From: Bacteroidaceae bacterium
GTDB taxonomy: Bacteria > Bacteroidota > Bacteroidia > Bacteroidales > Bacteroidaceae
Reading direction: 5' to 3'
Length of the DNA: 32,450 nt
NCBI GenBank assembly: GCA_024401165.1
Contig: JAKSLN010000019.1
Location: 1 to 32,450 of the forward strand
A program made the position numbers and the translations under genes. Below the pieces are notes generated by a model that did no database searches, was not told the origin of the DNA, and saw only the letters and a program-made list of their open reading frames with translations. This document shows, one piece after another, positions 8,746 to 17,009 of this stretch (position 1 is its first letter; each line of letters begins with the position of its first letter).

Positions 8746-11313
8746 TCAGAATCTGTAATTGATGTTCAACATGCCGTTGATGCCTTGTGCATAGAACTTC
8801 TTGGGATTGTTTGAGAAGCTGTAGGTTCGTTGGTTTGTCGTGCCTGTTGTGCTGTTGATGCTGTAGTCGCTGCGACTCTGTTCGTAGCCACCCGTACAGA
8901 TGTTGCGGTTGTTGAGCAGGTTGGTAATCATCAGATTGACACTCAGAGGGCGGTGTGCAATGCGGAATTGATGACCAATCGAGAAATCAAGCATAAAGCC
9001 ACCCTTGCCTTTCGCTTGGTCGGGAATGATGAACGAGCCGTCGTTCTCGATAAGGCCGGCTGCCGCGAGTGAACGTCCGAACCTCATGCTCGGAGAGTCG
9101 GAAAGGTAGATGCGGTCGTAGTAGTTGCCATTGAGGTCAATGTACCAACGGTTGATGCTATAGCTCAGTCCAACGCTTGCTGCAGCCAGAGGGGTTCCGC
9201 TCTCACGCATACCCTTGTTGTGGCAAACGTCCGTCAGTACGGTTCCCTTGGTCGAAAGCATGTAGCTGATGTTAGTGTTGTCTGCATATTCTGCCTCTGC
9301 CAAGGTTCCGATAACGTTGACGTCAAGGTTGCTGGTGACTTTGAATTTCAGTCCCAGCTCAGCACCATAATATATCTTTTTAACGTCTGTCAGACTTACG
9401 TATGCAAAGCTGTTTCCGTCATCAAAGTAGAAGTTTTCCCACTCTGTCCCGTCGTAGGTGTGTGTGAGGTAACCCGTCAAGTTCATGCGCATCCATTTGG
9501 TGTTGAGCGCGTACCCCAGTTCTGCACTCAGTATCTTCTCGTTTTTGAGATTGGATACGAAGTTGTTGTTCATCTCGGGACTGACGAACGCAACCTTGGC
9601 GTGTGGAGCACGAGCCTCGGCACCTATGCCCATCGTGACGGCGCTGCCTCCGCCCAGATTAAGCGTGCTTCCGGCTTTGACTCCACCGTCCAGAAAGCGG
9701 GCAGTCTTGCTTTTTCCGTAAGATGCATTCTTGTCCCAACCCTTGGCAGGGTCGTAAAATCCGTTGAGCATGTGACCGTCTCGCCACATCTGCTGACCGC
9801 CAATCTTTGCTGCCGCAAAACTGTGGGTGATGCCTTTGTCAAAGACTAGGGCCGTCCATAGTTTTGCATTCTGGGTGATGATGTCGTAGTCGTAGCGCAT
9901 CTTGTCGCCTTCCTTGACTTCTCCATTTGGATTGTTCAGGTCGTACTGCAGCTCGCTGGCCGTACTGGCATAGCTCCCTTTTGCATAGGTATTTACGTTG
10001 TGGAAGTATTGTCCGCCCAGCATGTCGTGCATCGTGGTGTAGTGCATGCCCTTGTTGCTGGCTAATTGGATGCCTGCTTGCAGCTTGATGGATTTGTTGA
10101 TGCTCCAGTCGAATGTCGACCCCAGGTTCGTGGCCAAGTGGTTGTTGTGCTTGGCTTCAATCCAGTAAATCGCATCTCGTCCGGTCGTGCTGACCTGCTG
10201 GTTGGTGTAATAGAGCTTGTCGAAGTTAATCTGGCGGTTGCGCTCGCTTGCCATCCAGTAGTCGCGGCTTTCTGCCCACGCCAGATAGTCGTCTTGCGAT
10301 TTGTTGCCATCTGTCGCTCCCCAAACATCATAGTTGTACGATGGGAAGTTTTTCCAATAGTCGGGCGCCGGGTTCTGGCCGTTGTAATTCAGTCGCGTGG
10401 CGCTGTAAAGTGCATACTTGATGAAGGCACTGGTAGTCAACTTCATGCGGTCGTTGATCTGATAGTCCCAGGTCAGCAATGCACTGGGTTCGAAGTTGTT
10501 GACGATGCGGCTGGCACGCTTTTCTCCGTTCTGATAGCCCCAATAGGGATTGTACTGGCGGTCGTTGGCCAGCCAGTACGCTTCGTCGGTTGATGCACCT
10601 TGCTGAGCGCGTTCTGCATGGTTGCCCCACACGGCCAGGTTCAGCGAGTGCCTGTCGTCAAAGCGCTTCTCGACAGCCAAGAATCCGGAAATGCTGTTGT
10701 AGAAAGTACCTTTGACAGCCGCGGTGTTCATGTCTGCCCATCTGTAGCCAATGGTGCCGAAAAACGCCCATCCCTTCTCGTTCAGTCCGCTGCCATAGGA
10801 ATACATGGCACGTGCCGAGTAGTTGCGGTTGACGGCCGACAGTGTGACCTTCTGCCCTACGGCGAAGTTGCTGGCACGGAAGTCATAGTTGCTGCTTCCG
10901 CCAATGCCCGCCATGCAGAAGGCGTTGGATTCGAACGGTGCCGCTGCATCCTGGTTGCGTGTGGCATCGTTCATGCCTCCTACTGTGGAGAAGTTGAACT
11001 GGCCGTTCTCCAGGTTGTTCACTTGCACGCCATTCATGTAGGTTTCGCTATACTTCGAGTCGTACGCGCGGAACTTGAATCGAACGGGGCTCCAAAGGTA
11101 TCCTACGTTGCTGGTGTAGAGGTTGGAGTTGGAGTTCACCATGATAACATTTTGTGTCATGTCATCGTCCTCACCCAGTTGCTGCTCCGTAAATGTGAAG
11201 GCAGCGTTGTCCTGCTTCATGTCTTTTTCTGCCTCCTTTGTGGCGTTGTTCTGGGCAAAGCCGATCGCAGCGGGAAGTGACAGAAAAGCAGCAAGCAAAA
11301 GTTTCTTTTCCAT
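8746..11313 (-). CDS. TonB-dependent receptor-like outer-membrane protein
   Basis: This 855-residue outer-membrane beta-barrel has a signal peptide (MEKKLLLAAFLSLPAAIGFA, residues 1-20). An acidic region is followed by a plug-like part (about 45-160, containing the ETYMNGVQVNNLENG segment), then a long series of alternating amphipathic strands. It ends in NINYRF with a terminal phenylalanine, the usual insertion signal. It lacks the N-terminal carboxypeptidase-regulatory-like domain common in SusC proteins, and no SusD gene is adjacent. It is the first gene of the five-gene minus-strand operon and diverges from the secreted EEP gene. The inferred role is energised import of products made by the neighbouring nucleases. 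The substrate is unproven and the plug is divergent. Confidence 0.85.
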   Translation of the reverse strand: MEKKLLLAAFLSLPAAIGFAQNNATKEAEKDMKQDNAAFTFTEQQLGEDDDMTQNVIMVNSNSNLYTSNVGYLWSPVRFKFRAYDSKYSETYMNGVQVNNLENGQFNFSTVGGMNDATRNQDAAAPFESNAFCMAGIGGSSNYDFRASNFAVGQKVTLSAVNRNYSARAMYSYGSGLNEKGWAFFGTIGYRWADMNTAAVKGTFYNSISGFLAVEKRFDDRHSLNLAVWGNHAERAQQGASTDEAYWLANDRQYNPYWGYQNGEKRASRIVNNFEPSALLTWDYQINDRMKLTTSAFIKYALYSATRLNYNGQNPAPDYWKNFPSYNYDVWGATDGNKSQDDYLAWAESRDYWMASERNRQINFDKLYYTNQQVSTTGRDAIYWIEAKHNNHLATNLGSTFDWSINKSIKLQAGIQLASNKGMHYTTMHDMLGGQYFHNVNTYAKGSYASTASELQYDLNNPNGEVKEGDKMRYDYDIITQNAKLWTALVFDKGITHSFAAAKIGGQQMWRDGHMLNGFYDPAKGWDKNASYGKSKTARFLDGGVKAGSTLNLGGGSAVTMGIGAEARAPHAKVAFVSPEMNNNFVSNLKNEKILSAELGYALNTKWMRMNLTGYLTHTYDGTEWENFYFDDGNSFAYVSLTDVKKIYYGAELGLKFKVTSNLDVNVIGTLAEAEYADNTNISYMLSTKGTVLTDVCHNKGMRESGTPLAAASVGLSYSINRWYIDLNGNYYDRIYLSDSPSMRFGRSLAAAGLIENDGSFIIPDQAKGKGGFMLDFSIGHQFRIAHRPLSVNLMITNLLNNRNICTGGYEQSRSDYSINSTTGTTNQRTYSFSNNPKKFYAQGINGMLNINYRF

Positions 11314-11407
11314 AAAGAAATAGAGTTCCTAATTGTTTTATTTTCGTGCAAAGTAAAGAAAAAAAGCGCAGATAAAGGTGCAAAAAACAAAAAAAATGCC
11401 TAAAACC

Positions 11408-11438
11408 TTTATCATGTCATCAAAACGAGTTATCTTTG
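11408..11438 (+). promoter_or_regulatory. Promoter of the EEP gene
   Basis: TATCTTTG at 11431-11438 fits the -7 consensus exactly. TTTA at 11408-11411 lies 19 bases upstream as a three-of-four -33 match. The box lies 32 bases before the chosen ATG at 11471, supporting that start over an extended one at 11378. A poorer minus-strand match (11356-11349) may serve the divergent receptor gene. Confidence 0.55.
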
Positions 11439-11470
11439 TGTCGAAAAAAGAGGCCCTTTATATTTATATA

Positions 11471-12511
11471 ATGAGAAAGATTTGTCTGACATTTGCATTT
11501 CTGTTGGCGTTGAGCATGGTGCTTTTCGCCCAGAATCGCCAATTGGTATGCCATTCCTTGGCCTTCTACAATCTGGAGAATTTATTTGACACGATACACG
11601 ATGCCGGCAAGAATGACTACGACTTCCTGCCTGGCGGTTCCTATCAGTGGGATAAGCAGAAGTATGAGCATAAGTTGGCCAACATGTCCAAGGTGCTCTG
11701 TGAACTGGCAACCGATAAACTGCCTTATGGAGCCAGCATTATTGGTGTGTCGGAGGTTGAGAACAAACGTGTGCTCAACGACCTCCTCAAGCAGCCTTGT
11801 ATGAAGGAGCGTGGCTACAAATATGTTCATGTCGAGGGGCCCGACAAGCGCGGCATCGATTGCGCGCTTTTCTATAATCCCAAGGCTTTCACTGTCGAAA
11901 AGTACTTCCTGCAACCCTACGTCTATGAGGATGGGGATACGGCTCATGCAACGCGTGGCTTCCTGACCGTTCAGGGCAAGCTTGCCGGAGACGACCTTAC
12001 GGTCATTGTCTGCCATTGGCCCAGCCGTGGTTCAGAAGGCATCTATCGCGATTGGGGCGGCAAGCAGGTTCGCCATCTTACCGACAGCATCTCGGCAGCG
12101 AATCCCAAAATGCACATTGTGGTTATGGGCGATATGAACGACGACCCCGACAACACCTCGATGTCGCAGTACCTCGGTGCTAAGCGCAAGGAAAGCGAGG
12201 TCGGCAAGGGCGAGTTCTTCAATCCCTGGTGGGAAGTGCTTCGCGGCAAGGGACAGGGTACGCTGTCCTACAAAGGTGCTTGGAATCTCTTCGACCAGAT
12301 TGTCTTCAGCAAGAACATGATAGACGGTCGCAAGGGCAAGGACTACAAGCAGCTTACCCTGCATAGTTACCAGATTTTCCAGCGTGACTACCTCATGCAG
12401 CAGACTGGTAAGTACAAGGGAACGCCGAAGCGCACGTCTTCAAGCGGCGTCTGGATCGATGGCTACAGCGATCACCTGCCCACCGTGACGTACATCGTGA
12501 AGGAAAACTGA
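11471..12511 (+). CDS. Secreted endonuclease/exonuclease/phosphatase family protein
   Basis: This 346-residue member of the EEP superfamily (DNase I / exonuclease III fold) is a metal-dependent phosphodiesterase. All core motifs are present: N34 in YNLENLFD, E95 in GVSEVENK, H182 in CHWPSRG, D221 and N223 in MGDMNDDPDN, and D334-H335 in YSDHLP. A signal peptide covers residues 1-20 and ends VLFAQ. The ATG at 11471 is preferred because the promoter box lies just upstream and the 31 residues that an earlier start would add are basic and precede the signal peptide. It diverges from the receptor operon, which holds a second nuclease, and the inferred shared purpose is breakdown of extracellular nucleic acid. 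Other phosphodiester substrates are possible. Confidence 0.88.
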   Translation: MRKICLTFAFLLALSMVLFAQNRQLVCHSLAFYNLENLFDTIHDAGKNDYDFLPGGSYQWDKQKYEHKLANMSKVLCELATDKLPYGASIIGVSEVENKRVLNDLLKQPCMKERGYKYVHVEGPDKRGIDCALFYNPKAFTVEKYFLQPYVYEDGDTAHATRGFLTVQGKLAGDDLTVIVCHWPSRGSEGIYRDWGGKQVRHLTDSISAANPKMHIVVMGDMNDDPDNTSMSQYLGAKRKESEVGKGEFFNPWWEVLRGKGQGTLSYKGAWNLFDQIVFSKNMIDGRKGKDYKQLTLHSYQIFQRDYLMQQTGKYKGTPKRTSSSGVWIDGYSDHLPTVTYIVKEN

Positions 12512-12574
12512 TAAGAAAAAACAAAGAAGAAAAATAAACATTTAATTGTTAACTTTTTAACTTTTAATTAAATC

Positions 12575-13567
12575 ATGGTAAGTTACAAAGAACTGGGTCT
12601 GGTGAACACCCGTGAAATGTTCGCTAAGGCAGTTGCTGGCGGCTATGCTATCCCCGCTTTCAACTTCAACACTATGGAGCAGATGCAGGCCATCGTTATG
12701 GCTGCTGTTGAGACCAAGTCTCCCGTTATCATGCAGGTATCTAAGGGTGCTCGCAACTATGCTAACGGTACCATTCTCCGCAACCTGGCTAAGGGTGCTG
12801 TAGAGTATGCTAAGGAGCTCGGCTGCGAGAATCCTCAGATCGTTCTGCACCTCGACCACGGTGACAGCTTCGAGCTGTGCAAGGATTGCATCGACAACGG
12901 TTTCTCTTCAGTTATGATCGACGGTTCTCACCTTCCCTACGAGGAGAACATCGCTCTGACCAAGAAGGTTGTTGAGTACGCTCACGCACACGATGTAACC
13001 GTAGAGGCTGAGCTCGGTGTATTGGCAGGTGTTGAGGACGAAGTAGTTGCTGCTGAGTCTCACTATACCAAGCCCGAGGAGGTTATCGACTTCACCAGCA
13101 AGACTGGCTGCGACTCTCTGGCTATCTCTATCGGTACCTCTCACGGTGCTCACAAGTTCACTCCCGAGCAGTGCACCCTCGTAAACGGTGTTCTCGTTCC
13201 TCCCCCATTGGCATTCGACATCCTGGCTGAGATCGAGAAGAAGCTCCCCGGCTTCCCCATCGTACTGCACGGTTCTTCTTCAGTTCCTCAGGACGAGGTT
13301 GCTACCATCAACGAGTTCGGTGGCAAGCTGGCTGCAGCTATCGGTATCCCCGAGGAGCAGCTGCGTAAGGCTTCTCAGAGCGCTGTTTGCAAGATCAACA
13401 TCGACTCTGACTCTCGTCTGGCTATGACTGCTGCTATCCGCAAGCACTTGGCTGAGAACCCCGGTGACTTCGATCCTCGTCAGTATCTGAAGCCCGCTCG
13501 CGAGAACATGAAGAAGATGTACATGCACAAGATTGTTAACGTACTGGGTTCAGACAACAAGTTGTAA
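12575..13567 (+). CDS. fba: Class II fructose-bisphosphate aldolase
   Basis: This 330-residue zinc-dependent aldolase interconverts fructose 1,6-bisphosphate with glyceraldehyde 3-phosphate and dihydroxyacetone phosphate in glycolysis and gluconeogenesis. The signatures are HLDHGD (92-97, with catalytic D94 and zinc ligand H95), VMIDGSHLPYEEN (113-125), VEAELG (143-148) and the phosphate-binding ISIGTSHG and LHGSSS stretches. Codon choice is strongly biased (GCT, AAG, CTG, CGT), as expected for an abundant protein. A strong terminator follows at 13602-13629. The preceding A/T-rich leader (12541-12574) carries repeated TTAACTTTT units. Confidence 0.97.
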   Translation: MVSYKELGLVNTREMFAKAVAGGYAIPAFNFNTMEQMQAIVMAAVETKSPVIMQVSKGARNYANGTILRNLAKGAVEYAKELGCENPQIVLHLDHGDSFELCKDCIDNGFSSVMIDGSHLPYEENIALTKKVVEYAHAHDVTVEAELGVLAGVEDEVVAAESHYTKPEEVIDFTSKTGCDSLAISIGTSHGAHKFTPEQCTLVNGVLVPPPLAFDILAEIEKKLPGFPIVLHGSSSVPQDEVATINEFGGKLAAAIGIPEEQLRKASQSAVCKINIDSDSRLAMTAAIRKHLAENPGDFDPRQYLKPARENMKKMYMHKIVNVLGSDNKL

Positions 13568-13601
13568 TTGAATCGTCTTTGACGATACGATAAAAAGCTA
13601 T

Positions 13602-13629
13602 AGAGGACGCTTTCGGGCGTCCTCTTTTA
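13602..13629 (+). terminator. Terminator of fba
   Basis: A perfect 9-bp stem AGAGGACGC / GCGTCCTCT (13602-13610 with 13617-13625) closes on a 6-base loop and is followed by TTTATT. It lies 35 bases after the aldolase stop codon and separates that gene from the MATE gene. Confidence 0.85.
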
Positions 13630-13652
13630 TTGCTAAGCCCAAAAACAAAGTA

Positions 13653-15038
13653 ATGAGACCATCAAAAGATACCCTGCTCGGCTATATTCGTGAGGGAAGA
13701 GACATGTCCATGAGCGACAAGATTCGGCTGACCGCCATCTTGTCTGCACCCGCCATGTTGGCCCAACTCTCGTATATTGTCATGCAGTATATTGATGCGT
13801 CGATGGTGGGCAGCCTCGGAGCAGCAGCCAGCGCATCCATAGGCATCGTCAGCACTACGATGTGGCTGTTTGGTGGTCTGTGCAGTTCCGTGTCAACGGG
13901 TTTCTCGGTACAAGTCGCCCATTCCATTGGCGCGAATGACTTCTCTGGGGCCCGCCGGATTTTGCGTGAGTCTATTTTTGCCTCACTGGCCTTCAGTCTT
14001 GCACTGATGTGTGTCGGTTTTGCAATCAGTCCACACCTTCCCCGCTGGCTGGGTGGCGATTCTGCAATCTGCAACGATGCATCTTCCTATTTCTTCATGT
14101 TCTGTCTGGTTGTTCCGCTGCTGCAGCTCAACGGACTCTGCAGTTCGATGCTGCGTTGCTCAGGCAACATGAAGGTGCCCAGTCTGGTCAATGTGGCAGC
14201 GTGTGGCCTCGACGTCTTGTTCAACTGGATATTTATATATAAGGTAGGGATGGGCGTCTTTGGCGCTGCCCTTGGTACTGCGGTTGCCGAGGCCATCAGC
14301 GCCTTCCTGATGATGTACTTTTTGTTCGTTCGGAATAAGGGACTCAATATCGTCGAGAAGGACGACGAGGCCCATCGACGTTTTCTGCCCTCTGCGACGG
14401 TGCTTCGTAAGGCCTTTCACATCGGAGGGCCACTTGGCGTAGAACACCTTATCATGTGTGGCGCACAGATTATGTCCACCGTCATTGTCGCTCCTCTGGG
14501 CACCGTGGCGATTGCAGCCAACTCTTTTGGCATCACCATTGAGTCGCTCTGCTACATGCCAGGTTACGGCATTGCCGAGGCTGCGACGACGCTGGTTGGC
14601 CAGAGTCTGGGAGCAAAGCGCTCTCCTCTTGCCCGCAGTTTCGGGTGGATAACAGTGTGGGCCGGCATCGGCATCATGACCTTCATGGGAGTTGTCATGT
14701 ACCTTTTTGCACCTGCGCTGATGACGCTCATGTCGCCCGACGTGGCTGTTCAGCAGTTGGCCTCAGAGGTGCTGCGCATAGAATCATTTGCTGAACCCAT
14801 GTTTGCCGCCTCCATTGTTGCCTATGGCGTCTTTGTTGGTTCGGGCGACACTATCATTCCCTGCACCATGAACCTCACCTCAATCTGGGTGGTTCGTATT
14901 TCTCTTGCAGCCATTCTTGCCTCAACGATGGGCTTGCACGGCGTTTGGGTGGCCATGGCCGTCGAGCTGTGTTTCCGAGGCGCCATCTTCCTCATTCGGA
15001 TGCGTGGCAACAAGTGGTCGCAGGTAAAACCGATTTAA
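13653..15038 (+). CDS. MATE family efflux transporter
   Basis: This 461-residue inner-membrane exporter has about twelve hydrophobic helices in two homologous halves. MATE features include the opening PAMLAQLSYIVMQYIDASMVG segment (positions roughly 33-53), GFSVQVAHSIGANDFSGARR in the first half, and the repeat AEAATTLVGQSLGAKR in the second. MATE proteins exchange sodium ions or protons for cationic drugs or metabolites; the substrate cannot be inferred here. The gene follows the aldolase terminator by 23 bases and ends 10 bases before the DUF3737 gene, with which it is probably co-transcribed. Confidence 0.93.
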   Translation: MRPSKDTLLGYIREGRDMSMSDKIRLTAILSAPAMLAQLSYIVMQYIDASMVGSLGAAASASIGIVSTTMWLFGGLCSSVSTGFSVQVAHSIGANDFSGARRILRESIFASLAFSLALMCVGFAISPHLPRWLGGDSAICNDASSYFFMFCLVVPLLQLNGLCSSMLRCSGNMKVPSLVNVAACGLDVLFNWIFIYKVGMGVFGAALGTAVAEAISAFLMMYFLFVRNKGLNIVEKDDEAHRRFLPSATVLRKAFHIGGPLGVEHLIMCGAQIMSTVIVAPLGTVAIAANSFGITIESLCYMPGYGIAEAATTLVGQSLGAKRSPLARSFGWITVWAGIGIMTFMGVVMYLFAPALMTLMSPDVAVQQLASEVLRIESFAEPMFAASIVAYGVFVGSGDTIIPCTMNLTSIWVVRISLAAILASTMGLHGVWVAMAVELCFRGAIFLIRMRGNKWSQVKPI

Positions 15039-15048
15039 AAACAAAACT

Positions 15049-15894
15049 ATGACAATTATTTCTGATCAGGAGTTTGGCGGTGAACGTCCTTTGTATGCTT
15101 CTCATGACCTGCGTCTTGAAGGCGTGACCATCCATGTGGGTGAGTCTTCTATCAAGGAGTCGAGCAATATAGAGGCGGAGAACTGCCGCTTCGAGGGAAA
15201 GTACGTCTTCTGGGAGACAGACGGTTTCCGCGTTCACAACTGCTATTTTGCCGAAAGTGCGCGCAGTTCACTCTGGTATTCTCGCAACTGCCGCATGACG
15301 GATTGCAAGGTCGACGCTCCCAAGCTGTTCCGTCGCATGGATGGCATCTACGTTGAGAATACCGACTTCCCCAACGGTGAGCAATATCTTTGGGACTGCC
15401 GTAATGTAGAGCTCCGCAATGTGTCTATCCAGAATTGCGATTACCTCTTCATGCATACCGAGAACATCCGCATTGACTCATATCGCCAGGATGGCAATTA
15501 TTCGTTCCAGTATGCCAAGAATGTTGAGATTCACAATGCCGTCATCAACAGTAAGGACGCGTTTTGGGAGGCCGAGAACGTTACCATCTACGATTCCGAG
15601 ATCAATGGCGAGTACCTTGGCTGGTATGCCAAGAACATGCGTTTGGTGCGTTGCCGCCTTACCGGTGAGCAGCTGCTTTGCTATGTTGATGGCCTGGTGC
15701 TCGAGGATTGCACTTTTGGTGAGGATGCCAATCTCCTTTTTGAGTATTCCACGGTGCAGGGCACTATCCTGGGGAATGTTACCAGCATAAAGAATCCCAC
15801 TTCTGGGCAGATAACAATTCAGGGATCTTGTGGCGAGCTCATCTTTGATGCTAACCAAAAGACCCCTGCAGATGCAGTCGTTACAACCCTGTAA
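15049..15894 (+). CDS. DUF3737 family parallel beta-helix protein
   Basis: This 281-residue cytoplasmic protein has no signal peptide and is made of short repeated strands such as IEAENCRFEGKYVFWE, VHNCYFAESARSSLWY and VEIHNAVINSKDAFWE. The pattern predicts a right-handed parallel beta-helix and matches the DUF3737 family. No enzymatic activity is established for the family that I can name. The 10-base spacing from the MATE gene suggests a two-gene operon. Transcription probably ends at the 28-base palindrome 25 bases after the stop codon. Confidence 0.87.
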   Translation: MTIISDQEFGGERPLYASHDLRLEGVTIHVGESSIKESSNIEAENCRFEGKYVFWETDGFRVHNCYFAESARSSLWYSRNCRMTDCKVDAPKLFRRMDGIYVENTDFPNGEQYLWDCRNVELRNVSIQNCDYLFMHTENIRIDSYRQDGNYSFQYAKNVEIHNAVINSKDAFWEAENVTIYDSEINGEYLGWYAKNMRLVRCRLTGEQLLCYVDGLVLEDCTFGEDANLLFEYSTVQGTILGNVTSIKNPTSGQITIQGSCGELIFDANQKTPADAVVTTL

Positions 15895-15918
15895 CGCAAG
15901 TTGAAGAAGATACGCATG

Positions 15919-15946
15919 CTTGAGCAATAGCGCGCTATTGCTCAAG
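15919..15946. terminator. Shared palindromic terminator between convergent genes
   Basis: A perfect 28-base palindrome has 12-bp arms (15919-15930, 15935-15946) around CGCG. It lies after the DUF3737 stop codon and contains the last three codons and TAG stop of the minus-strand DUF4831 gene. It could serve both convergent transcripts, although the U tracts are short. Confidence 0.6.
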
Positions 15947-16996
15947 TTTCTCGATGGCTCCGTTCTCGGGGAAGAAGCTGACCTTCGTGTTGGCTCCCTT
16001 GTTGAAGAGCACGTCCGAGAGGATCTCCGTCGTGCCGAATTGGGCCATGGCACATTCCGACTGTGCAAACGTCTGTTGCAGGTCGTATATCTTCACGTTC
16101 TCGCGGACGGGAACGTTGTAGTACAGTCCCTTTTCAACCTTTCCCTTCTTCTTTGCCGTGTCGGGATTGTCGATTCGGGCAGGAAGGGGACTTTGCGGAT
16201 TGATGCTGATGTATACGGGAGCGCCTGCCAGGTCGTCGGCGTCCACCAAACCAAGCTTCTGCGAGAAGCGGAAGAGAATCTGTTCTCCCTCTTTTTCGGG
16301 GATGAACGAGATTTCCTTGTATTCGGTAGAAACGGATGTCGTGCCCTTGAACAGCGACTCGAGCGAGCGGGCTTGTGTGTCCAGTTGTGAGAGCATGAGC
16401 TGCAGCTGTGCACCGTCCTTGGGCGTGTTGTCAGCTTCGCCGCGAATCAGTTCGTTGCGCGACTCGCGGATGTCGTAAATCTCCTGTGCACATAGCTCTG
16501 CAAGTTTTGCCGTGCTGTTCGCCGTCAGCATCTCCTGCGTCATGTAGTCGCGTGGATTGGAGAGGGCAGGGGCGGGGATGTCGTTGGGGATGGCGGGCAT
16601 CGTGGGTTGTTCCACCTCTTTGTTCACGCTGAGCAGGATGCCGTCTCGCGTCAGGGTTACCAGGGGGGCTACCGTCTTGCTCTTCACCTTGATGTTTATC
16701 GCCTTTTTGTTGTCGATGACGCCATAGGGAACCATCGCGATTCTTTTGATGACATACGAAACCTGCTCTTCCGTAGGAACGTTTTCGAGACGAAGGTAGC
16801 GGAAGGCGTATTTGGCCAGGTCGCCTGGCTTGACGACCGTCTTCTCTATCTCCACCACCATGCGGAGCGCCGTTTTGGGCAGGAAGTAATTCACGCCGTC
16901 CAGTGTGGAACCGGGGATGAAGGGTTCAACCTCGGTCTGGGCCATGGCGCCTAAGGCAAACATGCCCATTGTTGCTGCTATCAGAAGTTTTTTCAT
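15935..16996 (-). CDS. DUF4831 family exported protein
   Basis: This 353-residue Bacteroidetes protein of unknown function has a signal peptide (residues 1-19, ending GAMAQ). The mature part begins with a VNYFLPKTALRMVVEIEKTV segment and continues with YAFRYLRLENVP, both typical of DUF4831. A later QEIYDIRESRNELIRGEAD helix also fits the family. Predicted location is the periplasm or envelope. The gene starts 13 bases after the NAD(P)HX repair gene and should be co-transcribed with it. Its 3' end lies inside the palindrome shared with DUF3737. Confidence 0.82.
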   Translation of the reverse strand: MKKLLIAATMGMFALGAMAQTEVEPFIPGSTLDGVNYFLPKTALRMVVEIEKTVVKPGDLAKYAFRYLRLENVPTEEQVSYVIKRIAMVPYGVIDNKKAINIKVKSKTVAPLVTLTRDGILLSVNKEVEQPTMPAIPNDIPAPALSNPRDYMTQEMLTANSTAKLAELCAQEIYDIRESRNELIRGEADNTPKDGAQLQLMLSQLDTQARSLESLFKGTTSVSTEYKEISFIPEKEGEQILFRFSQKLGLVDADDLAGAPVYISINPQSPLPARIDNPDTAKKKGKVEKGLYYNVPVRENVKIYDLQQTFAQSECAMAQFGTTEILSDVLFNKGANTKVSFFPENGAIEKLEQ

Positions 16997-17009
16997 ATCT
17001 ATTTGTCAA

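Noticed and set aside
11378-11470. Extended N-terminus for the EEP protein
   Set aside because: The extension overlaps the promoter box at 11431-11438 and precedes a normal signal peptide beginning at 11471.
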